Origin: Richelia sp. UBA3308
GTDB lineage: Bacteria; Cyanobacteriota; Cyanobacteriia; Cyanobacteriales; Nostocaceae
Length of the DNA: 21,959 bases
Assembly (NCBI GenBank): GCA_002361335.1
Contig: DESS01000055.1
Location: forward strand, 1-21,959
Reading direction: 5' to 3'
A program made the position numbers and the translations under genes. Positions 1 through 8,290 of this stretch are shown here, piece after piece. The notes below the pieces were generated by a model. That model saw only the letters and a program-made list of their open reading frames with translations, made no database searches and had not been told where the DNA came from. Within the stretch, counting starts at the first letter, position 1. Every line of letters begins with the position of its first letter.

Positions 1-417
1 TTAATCATCATCTCACAGAAAAATTAGAATCAATTAATTATCAAGTTTTCTTACCACAGCGCAACGGTGTAGAAAGGGATAAACCACCACTAGACAAAAT
101 GACAAAGGAGGAACGTAGATTGGCAATGTTCCAACTTGATACGACAAAAATTATGGAAGCTGATGTATTTTTGTTCATACTAGATGGACGTGTACCTGAT
201 GAAGGAGCATGTGTAGAATTGGGAATAGCTTACACTCATAAAAAACTCTCTTGTTCGTCAAAAATTAATTATTGGCTTGCATACTGATATCCGTGCTGCA
301 TTTATTGGCTCTAAACTGAATCCGATGATACGCGTTCCTTTGGATTACATCGCAACAACTCAGAATCAATTATTACAACTCCTCGAACATTACAAATCTT
401 ACAAAAGTTTGCCATAA
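1..417 (+). pseudogene. Nucleoside 2-deoxyribosyltransferase-like gene, 5' cut by window edge, frameshifted
   Basis: The family transfers deoxyribosyl groups between nucleobases in nucleotide salvage. Reading from base 3, the protein carries a diagnostic segment, LDGRVPDEGACVELGIAYTH, encoded at about 180-239; the Glu of VELG aligns with the family's catalytic Glu. This frame soon runs into a stop at 285-287. Moving forward one frame at the A run 240-245 restores the expected C-terminal half: KNSLVRQKLIIGLHTDIRAA, then a tail ending YKSLP with a stop at 415-417. One extra A in the six-A run therefore explains everything. The N-terminus lies outside the window. An inactive gene, a sequencing error or slippage-dependent expression all fit. 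Family assignment is by motif recognition only. Confidence 0.72.
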
Positions 418-519
418 TATAGCAGCTTTGCCCTTGGAAGAAATACAGTTCTTGTGCTGCGGGCATTCCTGCTGGTACTCTGCAACGATCGCCACATAGC
501 ATTCTATTTTGTATTAGAA

Positions 520-544
520 CCGAAAAGCGCTATATGCTTTTCGG
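520..544. terminator. Perfect 9-bp hairpin, possible terminator
   Basis: CCGAAAAGC (520-528) and GCTTTTCGG (536-544) are exact reverse complements around a 7-nt loop. No clear T tract follows on the plus strand, so a factor-independent terminator is only possible. It lies about 100 nt after the end of the disrupted deoxyribosyltransferase gene. Confidence 0.4.
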
Positions 545-678
545 ATTAATACTTATTAATACTTATAGTTCCTTGACAATTTTGTCTAGTTGTGTTTTTG
601 TCTAAATGCAGCAGTTTGCAAGTAAGTAAAATACAAAAGTATGTAGATATGTCACTTATTTCCAATCCCCAACTCAAT

Positions 679-711
679 AAAAAAACCCTCACCAAAAGAT
701 GAGGGATTTTT
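679..711 (-). terminator. psaB transcription terminator
   Basis: On the minus strand, CCCTCA (705-700) pairs with TGAGGG (691-686) around a short loop and is followed by seven T residues (685-679). It lies about 30 nt past the psaB stop codon. The plus-strand reading also ends in five T residues, so it may work both ways. Confidence 0.8.
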
Positions 712-734
712 CAATTAACAACTAATAAGTTTTG

Positions 735-2960
735 TTAACCAAACTTACCAGCCGTCGAGGCTATCAGGAATGCCCCATACGTGAGGATGTAACCCACCGC
801 AAAGTGAGCCAAACCAACTACACGTGCTTGAACAATAGAAAGTGCAACGGGCTTGTCTTTCCAGCGAACCAAGTTAGCTAGAGGAGTATGCTCGTGTGCC
901 CAAACTAGAGTTTCAATCAACTCTTGCCAGTAACCTCTCCAAGAGATCAAGAACATGAAACCAGTTGCCCAAACTAGGTGTCCGAAGAGGAACATCCAAG
1001 CCCAAACTGACAGGTTGTTCATGCCATAGGGATTGTAACCGTTAATCAACTGTGCAGAGTTCGCCCAGAGATAATCTCGGAACCATCCCATCAAATACGT
1101 CGAACTTTCGTTAAACTGAGCTACGTTTCCTTGCCATACACCCAGATGTTTCCAGTGCCAGTAGAACGTCACCCATCCCACTGTATTTAATGACCAGAAT
1201 AATGCTAGGTAGAAGGAGTCCCAAGCGGAGATATCACAAGTACCACCACGTCCGGGGCCGTCGCAAGGGAATGCATAACCAAAGTCTTTTTTATCGGGCA
1301 TTAACTTGGAACCACGGGCATCCAAAGCACCTTTTACTAATACTAGTACAGTGGTGTGGATTGCCAATGCGAAGGCGTGGTGTACCAAGAAGTCACCAGG
1401 ACCAATGGTTAAGAACAGGGAGTTAGTACCAGAGTTAATTGCATCCAACCAACCACCTAACCAAACGTTAGCGTTGTTAGGCCAAGCTGTATAAGCGATA
1501 CTATCTGGGTTGGACAGCAAGGTGTCCATGCCGTAAAGCACTTTACCGTGAGCAGCTTGAATGAATTGAGCAAATACTGGCTCAATCAAAATTTGCTTTT
1601 CAGGTGTACCAAATGCAACTACAACATCGTTGTGTACGTACAAACTCAAGGTGTGGAAACCTAAGAAAAGGGATACCCAGCTTAAGTGGGAGATAATCGC
1701 TTCTTTATGCTTCAACACGCGGTCTAGTACGTTGCCCTTGTTCTGTTCGGGGTCGTAGTCACGTACCCAGAATATGGCGGCGTGGGCAAAGGCACCAGTC
1801 ATTAAGAATACCGCAATGTACTGGTGGTGAGTGTACAGTGCTGCCTGTGTGGTGTAGTCCCTGGCAATAAATGCATAGGGAGGCAGTGCGTACATGTGCT
1901 GCGCTACCAAGGAAGTAATGGTTCCTAATGCTGCCAATGCTAAGGACAACTGGAAGTGCAGAGAGTTGTTGATGGTGTCGTACAACCCTTGGTGAGGTAG
2001 GTTGAATTGACCTTCGGTTTTGGTGCCAAAGAATGTCTTGGCATTAAGCATTTCTTTGATGCTGTGACCAATTCCGAAGTTTGTCCGGTACATGTGACCG
2101 GCAACAATAAATAGTACTGCGATCGCCAAGTGGTGGTGAGCCATGTCGGTCAACCACAGGGATTCAGTTTGGGGATGGAAGCCACCTAAGAAGGTAAGTA
2201 TTGCTGTACCAGAACCTTCTGATGTACCAAATACATGATTTGCAGTATCTGGGTTAGCTGCGTAAACACCCCAATTTCCAGTGAAAAAGGGTGCTAAACC
2301 TTCTGGATGCGGTAAGGTGCTGAGGAAGTTGTCCCAACCTACGTGTTGTCCCCGAGATTCGGGAATTGCCACGTGTACCAAGTGACCAGTCCAAGCCAAT
2401 GAGCTTACACCGAATAAACCTGCTAAGTGGTGGTTTAAACGGGGTTCTGCGCTCTTGAACCAAGAAAGACTGGGGCGGAACTTGGGTTGTAAATGCAACC
2501 AACCAGCAAACAGGAACAAGGATGCTAACAACAGGAGGAACACCGAACCCATGTAAAGGTCGCCGTTTGTCCGCATCCCGATGGTGTACCACCAGTGGTA
2601 AACACCAGAGTAAGCAATGTTAACTGGATAGTCTGCGCCACCTTGAGTAAATGCTTCTATCGCAGCTTCACCAAAGTGGGGGTCCCAAATCGCATGGGCG
2701 ATGGGATTAACATGGAGAGGATCTTTAATCCACTGTTCAAAGTTGCCTTGCCAAGCGACGTGGAATAGAAGGCTGGATGCCCACAAGAAAATGATTGCCA
2801 GGTGACCGAAATGAGTCGCGAAAATCTTTTGGTAAAGATTTTCTTCGGTCATACCATCGTGGCTTTCAAAATCATTTCCCATCGCGATCGCATACCAAAT
2901 CCGACGCGTAGTCGGATCTTGTGCGAGGTCTTGGCTAAATTTTGGAAATTTTGTTGCCAT
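735..2960 (-). CDS. psaB: Photosystem I P700 chlorophyll a apoprotein A2 (PsaB)
   Basis: PsaB is one of the two thylakoid-membrane core subunits of photosystem I. With PsaA it binds P700, the primary electron acceptors and the 4Fe-4S cluster FX. At 741 residues it has the usual length, and it opens with the canonical MATKFPKFSQDLAQDPTTRR. The FX loop FPCDGPGRGGTC has Cys566 and Cys575. The C-terminal P700-binding region FLFGHLVWATGFMFLISWRG is present, as are many paired His residues in membrane helices (e.g. MAHHHLAIAVLFIVAGHMYR). A possible ribosome site, AGAGGAT, lies about 10 nt before the ATG. It follows psaA in the same direction, separated by a repeat-filled 298-bp spacer, and is probably co-transcribed with it. 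A terminator follows. No defect is visible. Confidence 0.99.
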   Translation of the reverse strand: MATKFPKFSQDLAQDPTTRRIWYAIAMGNDFESHDGMTEENLYQKIFATHFGHLAIIFLWASSLLFHVAWQGNFEQWIKDPLHVNPIAHAIWDPHFGEAAIEAFTQGGADYPVNIAYSGVYHWWYTIGMRTNGDLYMGSVFLLLLASLFLFAGWLHLQPKFRPSLSWFKSAEPRLNHHLAGLFGVSSLAWTGHLVHVAIPESRGQHVGWDNFLSTLPHPEGLAPFFTGNWGVYAANPDTANHVFGTSEGSGTAILTFLGGFHPQTESLWLTDMAHHHLAIAVLFIVAGHMYRTNFGIGHSIKEMLNAKTFFGTKTEGQFNLPHQGLYDTINNSLHFQLSLALAALGTITSLVAQHMYALPPYAFIARDYTTQAALYTHHQYIAVFLMTGAFAHAAIFWVRDYDPEQNKGNVLDRVLKHKEAIISHLSWVSLFLGFHTLSLYVHNDVVVAFGTPEKQILIEPVFAQFIQAAHGKVLYGMDTLLSNPDSIAYTAWPNNANVWLGGWLDAINSGTNSLFLTIGPGDFLVHHAFALAIHTTVLVLVKGALDARGSKLMPDKKDFGYAFPCDGPGRGGTCDISAWDSFYLALFWSLNTVGWVTFYWHWKHLGVWQGNVAQFNESSTYLMGWFRDYLWANSAQLINGYNPYGMNNLSVWAWMFLFGHLVWATGFMFLISWRGYWQELIETLVWAHEHTPLANLVRWKDKPVALSIVQARVVGLAHFAVGYILTYGAFLIASTAGKFG

Positions 2961-3258
2961 AGGTTTTATAAATCCTCTGACATGAGAGCCATTAATTTTT
3001 GAGAGTTGTTAGTTGTTGGTTGATAGTTGTTGGTTGATAGTTGATAGTTGATAGTTGATAGTTGATAGTTGTTAGTTGTTGATTGATAGTTGATAGTTGT
3101 TGATTGATAGTTGATAGTTGTTATTTGATAGTTGTTAGTTGCTCTACTAACCACTAACCACTAACTACTAACCACTAACTACTAACCACTAACCACTAAC
3201 CACTAACTACTAACCACTAACTACTAACCACTAACCATCAACCACTAACTCCTAACTA
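2961..3258 (-). repeat. psaA-psaB spacer: two facing heptanucleotide arrays
   Basis: Plus strand 3004-3136 is 19 head-to-tail heptamers of the type AGTTGAT/AGTTGTT/GGTTGAT, running on as AGTT to 3140. After a 5-nt junction (GCTCT, 3141-3145), 3146-3257 is 16 heptamers of the type ACTAACC/ACTAACT. The second family resembles the reverse complement of the first, so the spacer is a large imperfect palindrome. It abuts the psaA stop codon and ends about 43 nt before the psaB start. Such heptamer arrays (short tandemly repeated repetitive sequences) are known in heterocystous cyanobacteria. Reading across the repeats in any frame gives a periodic Asn/Thr/Gln-rich peptide, which is an artefact. Confidence 0.92.
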
Positions 3259-5514
3259 TTAAAATGAAAGAATTCTGGCATGGAAGAATGCCCAGGTGAC
3301 CACAATACCACCTAATAAATAGTGAGCCACTCCAACAGCACGACCTTGAGTAATGCTCAAAGCGCGAGGTTGTATTGCCGGTGCTACTTTCAGTTTATTA
3401 TGCGCCCAGACAATCGACTCAATTAGTTCTTGCCAGTAGCCGCGACCACTGAACAGGAACATTAAGCTGAATGCCCAGATAAAGTGACCGGCTAAGAACA
3501 TTAGACCATAAGCCGAAAGCGCACTACCGTAAGAGTTGATTACCTGTGCAGCTTGCGCCCACAAGAAATCGCGCAACCAACCGTTGATAGTGATGGCACT
3601 TTCAGCAAAGTTACCAAAGGTGAGGTTAGACACGTCACCTGCTGCGTCTACGGTTCCCCAAACATCTGACTGCATCTTCCAACTAAAGTGGAAAATTACA
3701 ATCGATAGGGAGTTGTACATCCAGAATAATCCTAGGAATACGTGATCCCAACCAGATACCTGACAAGTACCACCACGTCCGGGACCGTCGCAAGGGAAGC
3801 GGAATCCTAAGTTTGCTTTATCTGGAATCAAGCGAGAACTGCGAGCAAACAATACACCTTTCAACAGAATCAACACGGTAACGTGGATTGTAAAGGCGTG
3901 GATGTGGTGAACCATAAAGTCAGCGGTTCCCAATGCAATGGGCATCATCGCTACTTTTCCGCCTACTGCTACCACACCGCCACCGAAAGCATAGCTAACG
4001 GGTTCCATTGCATTAGGTGCAGTTCCACCAGGTGCCAATGTGTGTAAGTTTTGTACCCACTGGGCAAACACTGGCTGTAATTGAATCGCTGAATCCGAGA
4101 ACATATCTTGGGGACGACCCAAAGCACGCATGGTGTCGTTATGAATGTACAGTCCAAAGCTGTGGAAGCCTAAGAATATACATACCCAGTTCAAGTGGGA
4201 GATAATCGCATCTCTGTGACGAATTACTCGGTCCAAGAGGTTGTCTTGGTTCACTACTGGGTCATAATCACGCACCATGAAAATAGCAGCGTGAGCTGCA
4301 CCACCGACGATTAAGAAACCGCCAATCCACATATGGTGGGTGAAAATACACAACTGAGTTGCATAATCTGTTGCCAAATATGGATAAGGAGGCATCGCGT
4401 ACATATGGTGCGCGATAATAATCGTCAGGGAACCCAAAAAGGCAAGGTTTGTTGCCAATTGAGCGTGCCAAGATGTGGTCATATTTTCATAAAGTCCCTT
4501 GTGACCTTCACCAGTGAAGGGTCCTTTATGATTTTCCAAAATTGTCTTGATGCTGTGACCGATACCCCAGTTGGTACGGTACATATGACCTGCGATGATA
4601 AATACTACCGCGATCGCCAAGTGGTGATGGGCTATATCTGTCATCCACAAACCACCAGTCACGGGGTTTAAACCGCCTTTGAAGGTCAAAATATCTGCAT
4701 ATTGACCCCAGTTCAAGGTGAAGAAAGGCGCTAATCCGTTGGCAAAGCCCGGATAAAGCTCCGTCAACAGGTCTTTATTCAAAATGAACTCGTGAGGCAG
4801 GGGCACGTCTTTGAGGGCTACTCCTGCATCCAGCAACTTGTTAGTTGGATTGGATACGTGAATTAAATGCCCAGTCCAACCTAAGGAACCACAACCCAAC
4901 AACACAGCTAAGTGGTGGTTAAGCATGGACTCCACATTTTGGAACCATTCCAATTTGGGAGCGCGCTTGTGATAGTGGAACCAACCAGCAAACAGGAATA
5001 ATCCTGCTAAGACTAAGCCACCAATTGCGGTGCAGTAAAGCTGGAAGGAGCTAGTTATACCCCAACCCCGCCATACCTGGAATAAACCGGAGGTGATTTG
5101 AATTCCGTGGAATCCACCACCTACATCACCATTCAAAATATCTTGTCCAACAATCGGCCAAACTACTTGAGCGCTTGGTCTGATGTTGAGCGGATCGGTT
5201 AACCAAGCTTCGTAGTTGGAAAACTTGGCACCGTGAAATATCATCCCGCTCAGCCACAATGTCACTACTGCTAAGTGACCGAAGTGGGCTGCGAATACCT
5301 TACGGGATATATCTTCTAAATCGCTTGTATGTGTATCAAAATCGTGGGCGAGTGCGTGCAGGTTCCAAATCCACGTTGTGGTTTTGGGACCTTTAGCAAG
5401 GCTTCTGTCAAAATGCCCTGGTTTGCCCCATCGCTCGAACGAGGTTGGTACCGGGTCATTATCAACAATGATTCTTGCTTTCTTTTCCTCTCGCTCCGGA
5501 GGACTAATTGTCAT
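3259..5514 (-). CDS. psaA: Photosystem I P700 chlorophyll a apoprotein A1 (PsaA)
   Basis: PsaA is the partner of PsaB in the photosystem I core, binding half of P700, antenna chlorophylls and two of the four Cys ligands of FX. It has 751 residues, normal for the family. The N-terminus begins MTISPPEREEKKARIIVDND. The FX loop FPCDGPGRGGTC carries Cys575 and Cys584. The C-terminal region MFLAGHFIWAFSLMFLFSGR matches the P700-binding helix. The start is supported by a strong Shine-Dalgarno sequence, GAGGAGG, 4 nt before the ATG on the minus strand. It is the first gene of the psaA-psaB unit, with a long upstream region (5515-6190) for light-dependent control. Confidence 0.99.
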   Translation of the reverse strand: MTISPPEREEKKARIIVDNDPVPTSFERWGKPGHFDRSLAKGPKTTTWIWNLHALAHDFDTHTSDLEDISRKVFAAHFGHLAVVTLWLSGMIFHGAKFSNYEAWLTDPLNIRPSAQVVWPIVGQDILNGDVGGGFHGIQITSGLFQVWRGWGITSSFQLYCTAIGGLVLAGLFLFAGWFHYHKRAPKLEWFQNVESMLNHHLAVLLGCGSLGWTGHLIHVSNPTNKLLDAGVALKDVPLPHEFILNKDLLTELYPGFANGLAPFFTLNWGQYADILTFKGGLNPVTGGLWMTDIAHHHLAIAVVFIIAGHMYRTNWGIGHSIKTILENHKGPFTGEGHKGLYENMTTSWHAQLATNLAFLGSLTIIIAHHMYAMPPYPYLATDYATQLCIFTHHMWIGGFLIVGGAAHAAIFMVRDYDPVVNQDNLLDRVIRHRDAIISHLNWVCIFLGFHSFGLYIHNDTMRALGRPQDMFSDSAIQLQPVFAQWVQNLHTLAPGGTAPNAMEPVSYAFGGGVVAVGGKVAMMPIALGTADFMVHHIHAFTIHVTVLILLKGVLFARSSRLIPDKANLGFRFPCDGPGRGGTCQVSGWDHVFLGLFWMYNSLSIVIFHFSWKMQSDVWGTVDAAGDVSNLTFGNFAESAITINGWLRDFLWAQAAQVINSYGSALSAYGLMFLAGHFIWAFSLMFLFSGRGYWQELIESIVWAHNKLKVAPAIQPRALSITQGRAVGVAHYLLGGIVVTWAFFHARILSF

Positions 5515-5657
5515 TCGACCTCCTCTCTAAAAAAAAAAGGACTGAGGATTCTTTCCACTAGGTGTCTTCACAAATAAATGGTACACAACAGGCGCGTTTC
5601 CACTCATAAGCTTTTTTCAGCGGCAAAGACTCTATGCGGATATTGCTTTCTCGTTGA

Positions 5658-5663
5658 ATTATA
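5658..5663 (-). promoter_or_regulatory. Candidate psaA -10 box (TATAAT)
   Basis: The minus strand reads TATAAT exactly. Transcription would start near 5650, giving a 5' leader of about 135 nt before psaA. No good -35 box lies at the normal spacing, so the promoter would need an activator or a different core. This is inferred from consensus only. Confidence 0.35.
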
Positions 5664-5784
5664 AAGTCATCTATCCCACATTGTTAGTGTCATTTTAACA
5701 ATAATTAAAACTTCTCTAATTTTTGCTTTATCAACCTTTCAACCTTTTGACGTTGGTCAAAAAGTCAATACCTTATATATTTTT

Positions 5785-5802
5785 TTTACAAATAGCAACA
5801 AT
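5785..5802 (+). promoter_or_regulatory. Candidate HLR1 (RpaB-type) site upstream of psaA
   Basis: TTTACAAATAGCAACAAT matches 16 of 18 positions of the HLR1 direct-repeat pattern (G/T)TTACAWWNN(G/T)TTACAWW. RpaB binds such sites in photosystem I gene promoters of other cyanobacteria and controls them by light intensity. It lies about 120 bp upstream of the candidate -10 box. The motif is degenerate in AT-rich DNA, so chance is possible. Confidence 0.3.
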
Positions 5803-6190
5803 TGGTATATCTCATTTGCCTATTACCATATAACCTGATAGCTGCAAACTGACTGACGATTACTTTATCTTATAGTTACAATCTGTAAAATCACCATCTG
5901 GTATTATCACGGTCAACAGCATCAACAAAATTTGTCTATTTGAGAAACAGATAATTATCAATCAAATCATTTATGTTAAATATTGTAAATATATGTTTTT
6001 ATCTACAGATTTTGTGCATCATATTGCTTGAGGAAGAAAATAAACATTTGTTGTCGTCAACTTACTTCACAAGATGAAACTTGGGAATTAGTGATGGGTA
6101 ATTTTTTTATTCCCATAATTAATCAGGACGGTATTATAGGTATTTGAGAAAAGACGACATTAGTTGTTGAGTAATACCGGGTATAAAAAA

Positions 6191-7510
6191 ATGAACTCAT
6201 GGTTGATGAATGCCCTAACCAAGTTGATTCAGAAGAGGTATAGGCTATTCAAGTTTTTAATTGTCGGATTGCTGGTATTAAGTTTGACTGCCTGTGGTGG
6301 TAAAGCGGCTAGTGAAGATATATCGATCAACTTACCAGAAAAACCAGTACCTGAAAAAAACCCTCAACTTTCCAGAAAAATTTCCGAAGTTGCTCCTCCA
6401 GAATTAATTCAAGAATTAGGTCAGACATTAGAAGTTTATCAACCCCAAGTCAAAATCTTAAACCCATTACCAGATGAAATATTACAAGAAGATAAATTAA
6501 AAGTTGATTTACAAGTTAAAGATTTATCGATATTTAAAAACTCACAATACGAATTAGGTTCGCATTTACAGGTAATTTTAGATAATCAACCAGGCTTAGA
6601 GGTTTATGACTTAAATCAACCGTTGGAATTATCAAACTTATCTCCTGGTACTCATACTCTGCGGGTATTTGCTTCTCGCCCTTGGTATGAAAGTTTTAAA
6701 AATGAAGGAGCCTACGCTCAAACAACATTTCACGTATTTACTAAGAGTGATGATAACAATCCAGATAGCAATCAGCCAATATTAACTTACAATAGTCCCG
6801 AAGGTAATTATGGTGCCGAGCCAATTTTACTTGATTTTTACCTAATCAATGCTCCACTACATATTCTTGCAGAAGATAATCCCGATAACCCGATCGCAGA
6901 TTGGCGAATTCGCTGCACAATAAATGGTGAAAGCTTTATTATTGATCGGTGGCAGTCATTATATCTTAAAGGTTTTCACTCTGGTAAAAACTGGATAAAA
7001 CTAGAATTTCTGGATAATCAAGGTAATCCTGTAAAAAATGTTTTTAATAGTACCATTAGAGTTATTAATTACGAACCAAACGGTGAAGACACTCTAGCGA
7101 AAATCATTCGAGGAGAACTTTCATTTGAAGAAGTCAAAGGAATTGTAGACCAAAATTATGCAGTTGAAATACCAGGTGAATCAGATAAAACACCAACAGA
7201 GCAACCTCAGGTGAAAGCAACTCCAGAAGTAATTGAAACTCCACAACCAGAAAGTAGTTTAGAAGAGACAATTCCAGAAGTAATTGAAACTCCACAACCG
7301 GAAAGCACTTTAGAAGAGACAATTCCAGAAGTAATTGAAACTCCACAACCACAGCCAAAAACTGAACCAGAAATTAAAGAAATACCAACAAAAACCACAG
7401 ATGAGGAACCAAAAATAGAACCGACTCCGGATTTACCAAATTTAGAAAATCAACCCCCACTCACCCAACCGGAAACAATACCAGAACAAAAGACAGCCCC
7501 TGTGGACTAA
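6191..7510 (+). CDS. Conserved cyanobacterial-type lipoprotein with C-terminal 17-residue repeats
   Basis: Function is not recognised. ATG at 6191 is preferred over TTG at 6164 because it gives a compact signal peptide: a basic N-region, hydrophobic FLIVGLLVLSL, and lipobox LTAC with Cys35 as the expected lipidated residue. The mature protein (439 residues in total) has a middle part with beta-rich, Ig-like character (e.g. LSPGTHTLRVFASRPWYESF). The C-terminal ~110 residues are low-complexity, rich in Pro, Glu and Thr, and contain about 2.6 copies of PEVIETPQPESSLEETI. This layout suggests an envelope lipoprotein with a flexible tail reaching toward the peptidoglycan. It is divergent from psaA and stands alone. 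No strong Shine-Dalgarno sequence is seen. Confidence 0.85.
   Translation: MNSWLMNALTKLIQKRYRLFKFLIVGLLVLSLTACGGKAASEDISINLPEKPVPEKNPQLSRKISEVAPPELIQELGQTLEVYQPQVKILNPLPDEILQEDKLKVDLQVKDLSIFKNSQYELGSHLQVILDNQPGLEVYDLNQPLELSNLSPGTHTLRVFASRPWYESFKNEGAYAQTTFHVFTKSDDNNPDSNQPILTYNSPEGNYGAEPILLDFYLINAPLHILAEDNPDNPIADWRIRCTINGESFIIDRWQSLYLKGFHSGKNWIKLEFLDNQGNPVKNVFNSTIRVINYEPNGEDTLAKIIRGELSFEEVKGIVDQNYAVEIPGESDKTPTEQPQVKATPEVIETPQPESSLEETIPEVIETPQPESTLEETIPEVIETPQPQPKTEPEIKEIPTKTTDEEPKIEPTPDLPNLENQPPLTQPETIPEQKTAPVD
7223..7354 (+). repeat. 51-bp in-frame tandem repeat in the lipoprotein gene
   Basis: Copies begin at 7223, 7274 and 7325 with exact 51-bp spacing; the third is partial. Each encodes 17 residues of the PEVIETPQPES type. 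The copies are nearly identical, so recent expansion or slippage is likely. Confidence 0.85.
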
Positions 7511-7569
7511 TACTTCACCAACTGGTGGATTGGCAGGTGAGAGTTGTGAATGGTGAATAGTTGGGCATA

Positions 7570-7677
7570 TACAGCATATTTCATCATCCGTGAGGTACAT
7601 CATAAACAGGCAGTAGCTCCGTACCACAAGAGTTTAATAATATAATGTTGTACCTCATGTATATGTATTGTGCTGTA
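7570..7677 (+). mobile_element. MITE-like element, copy 1 (108 bp)
   Basis: The sequence starts TACAGCATATTTCATCAT and ends in TGCTGTA. Its outer ends are imperfect inverted repeats: TACAGCA (7570-7576) against TGCTGTA (7671-7677), and TGAGGTAC (7591-7598) against GTACCTCA (7650-7657). TA at each end fits a TA target duplication, as in the IS630/Tc1-mariner group. It carries no gene. A second copy lies inverted at 13953-14049, sharing the ends and the internal core CAAGAGTTTAATAAT (7627-7641). Confidence 0.75.
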
Positions 7678-7755
7678 ACAAATTAATCTAAAGTAAGACG
7701 GGCATATGTGGGTGCTACTGCTCCAAACCGCGCTTACGATTACCGAATTGATTTA

Positions 7756-7788
7756 GGGGAGCAGGGGGAGCAGCCGGAGCAGGGGGAG
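7756..7788 (+). repeat. Short G-rich repeat
   Basis: Three imperfect GGGGAGCAGG-like units occur in tandem. Such simple G-rich runs are scattered in Nostocales intergenic DNA. No function is assigned. Confidence 0.5.
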
Positions 7789-8290
7789 AAATTTTTATAG
7801 GTAATCGCCCCCGAGGGTGAAGGGAGTAAAATAAACAAACTATCATAACATAAATTAAATTATCCAAACTATATGATATAAAGCAATTAATAATTAATTA
7901 GATATAATATGCTTATTATTATTGTTTCTTAAAAAAAGATTATAAAGTTTAAAATAACTGCAACTGAACTATATCTTAATGAACATATGATTTGATAGCT
8001 TGGAAATTATCATTTGATATATTTCAAGAGTATTTATCGGCATAATTTAGGAACGAAAATCTGAATCAGTTGCAATGTAGGTCATAAATCATTTAAACAT
8101 TAACTTATTAATCCGGATGGATAAATATTAAGTTTAATGATTATCTAATAGTTACAGCGATTCGCCCATGTTATGAGAACAAAACTTTAGAGAGAAAAGT
8201 ATTTTTTCCTAAAATCTGAATTTAGATTCCTTTTGAGTAATATTGTTTATCGATAGTAAAACTTTAATCAGTCATAGATTTTATTACCCC

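Larger units (their letters stand above)
418..734. other. Intergenic region between the deoxyribosyltransferase remnant and psaB
   Basis: No convincing gene is seen. The stretch holds the hairpin at 520-544 and the psaB terminator at 679-711. The rest is AT-rich with no recognised motif. Confidence 0.6.
5515..6190. other. Divergent intergenic region between psaA and the lipoprotein gene
   Basis: No gene is supported. The half next to psaA holds its Shine-Dalgarno sequence, a candidate -10 box (5658-5663) and a candidate RpaB/HLR1 site (5785-5802). The rest is AT-rich. No clear promoter for the lipoprotein gene was identified. Confidence 0.6.
7511..8290. other. Intergenic region between the lipoprotein and first crp-type genes
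   Basis: Non-coding. It holds the MITE-like element at 7570-7677, a G-rich repeat at 7756-7788 built from GGAGCAGG units, and a long AT-rich stretch (about 7840-8240). A small interrupted palindrome, AATCT-N6-AGATT (8213-8228), lies about 60 nt before the crp-type start and could be an operator, though this is weak. Confidence 0.55.

Noticed and set aside
311..502. 63-codon minus-strand open frame
   Set aside because: It lies opposite the restored frame of the deoxyribosyltransferase tail and has no recognisable product.
2966..3154. 62-codon Asn/Thr/Gln-rich minus-strand frame
   Set aside because: It is a by-product of translating heptamer repeats; the peptide is periodic and has no ribosome site.
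3004..3257. Possible CRISPR array
   Set aside because: The units are 7 bp with no spacers, so this is a simple tandem array.
7514..7557. TTCACCA...TGGTGAA inverted repeat after the lipoprotein gene
   Set aside because: The arms are far apart with no T tract; too weak to call a terminator.
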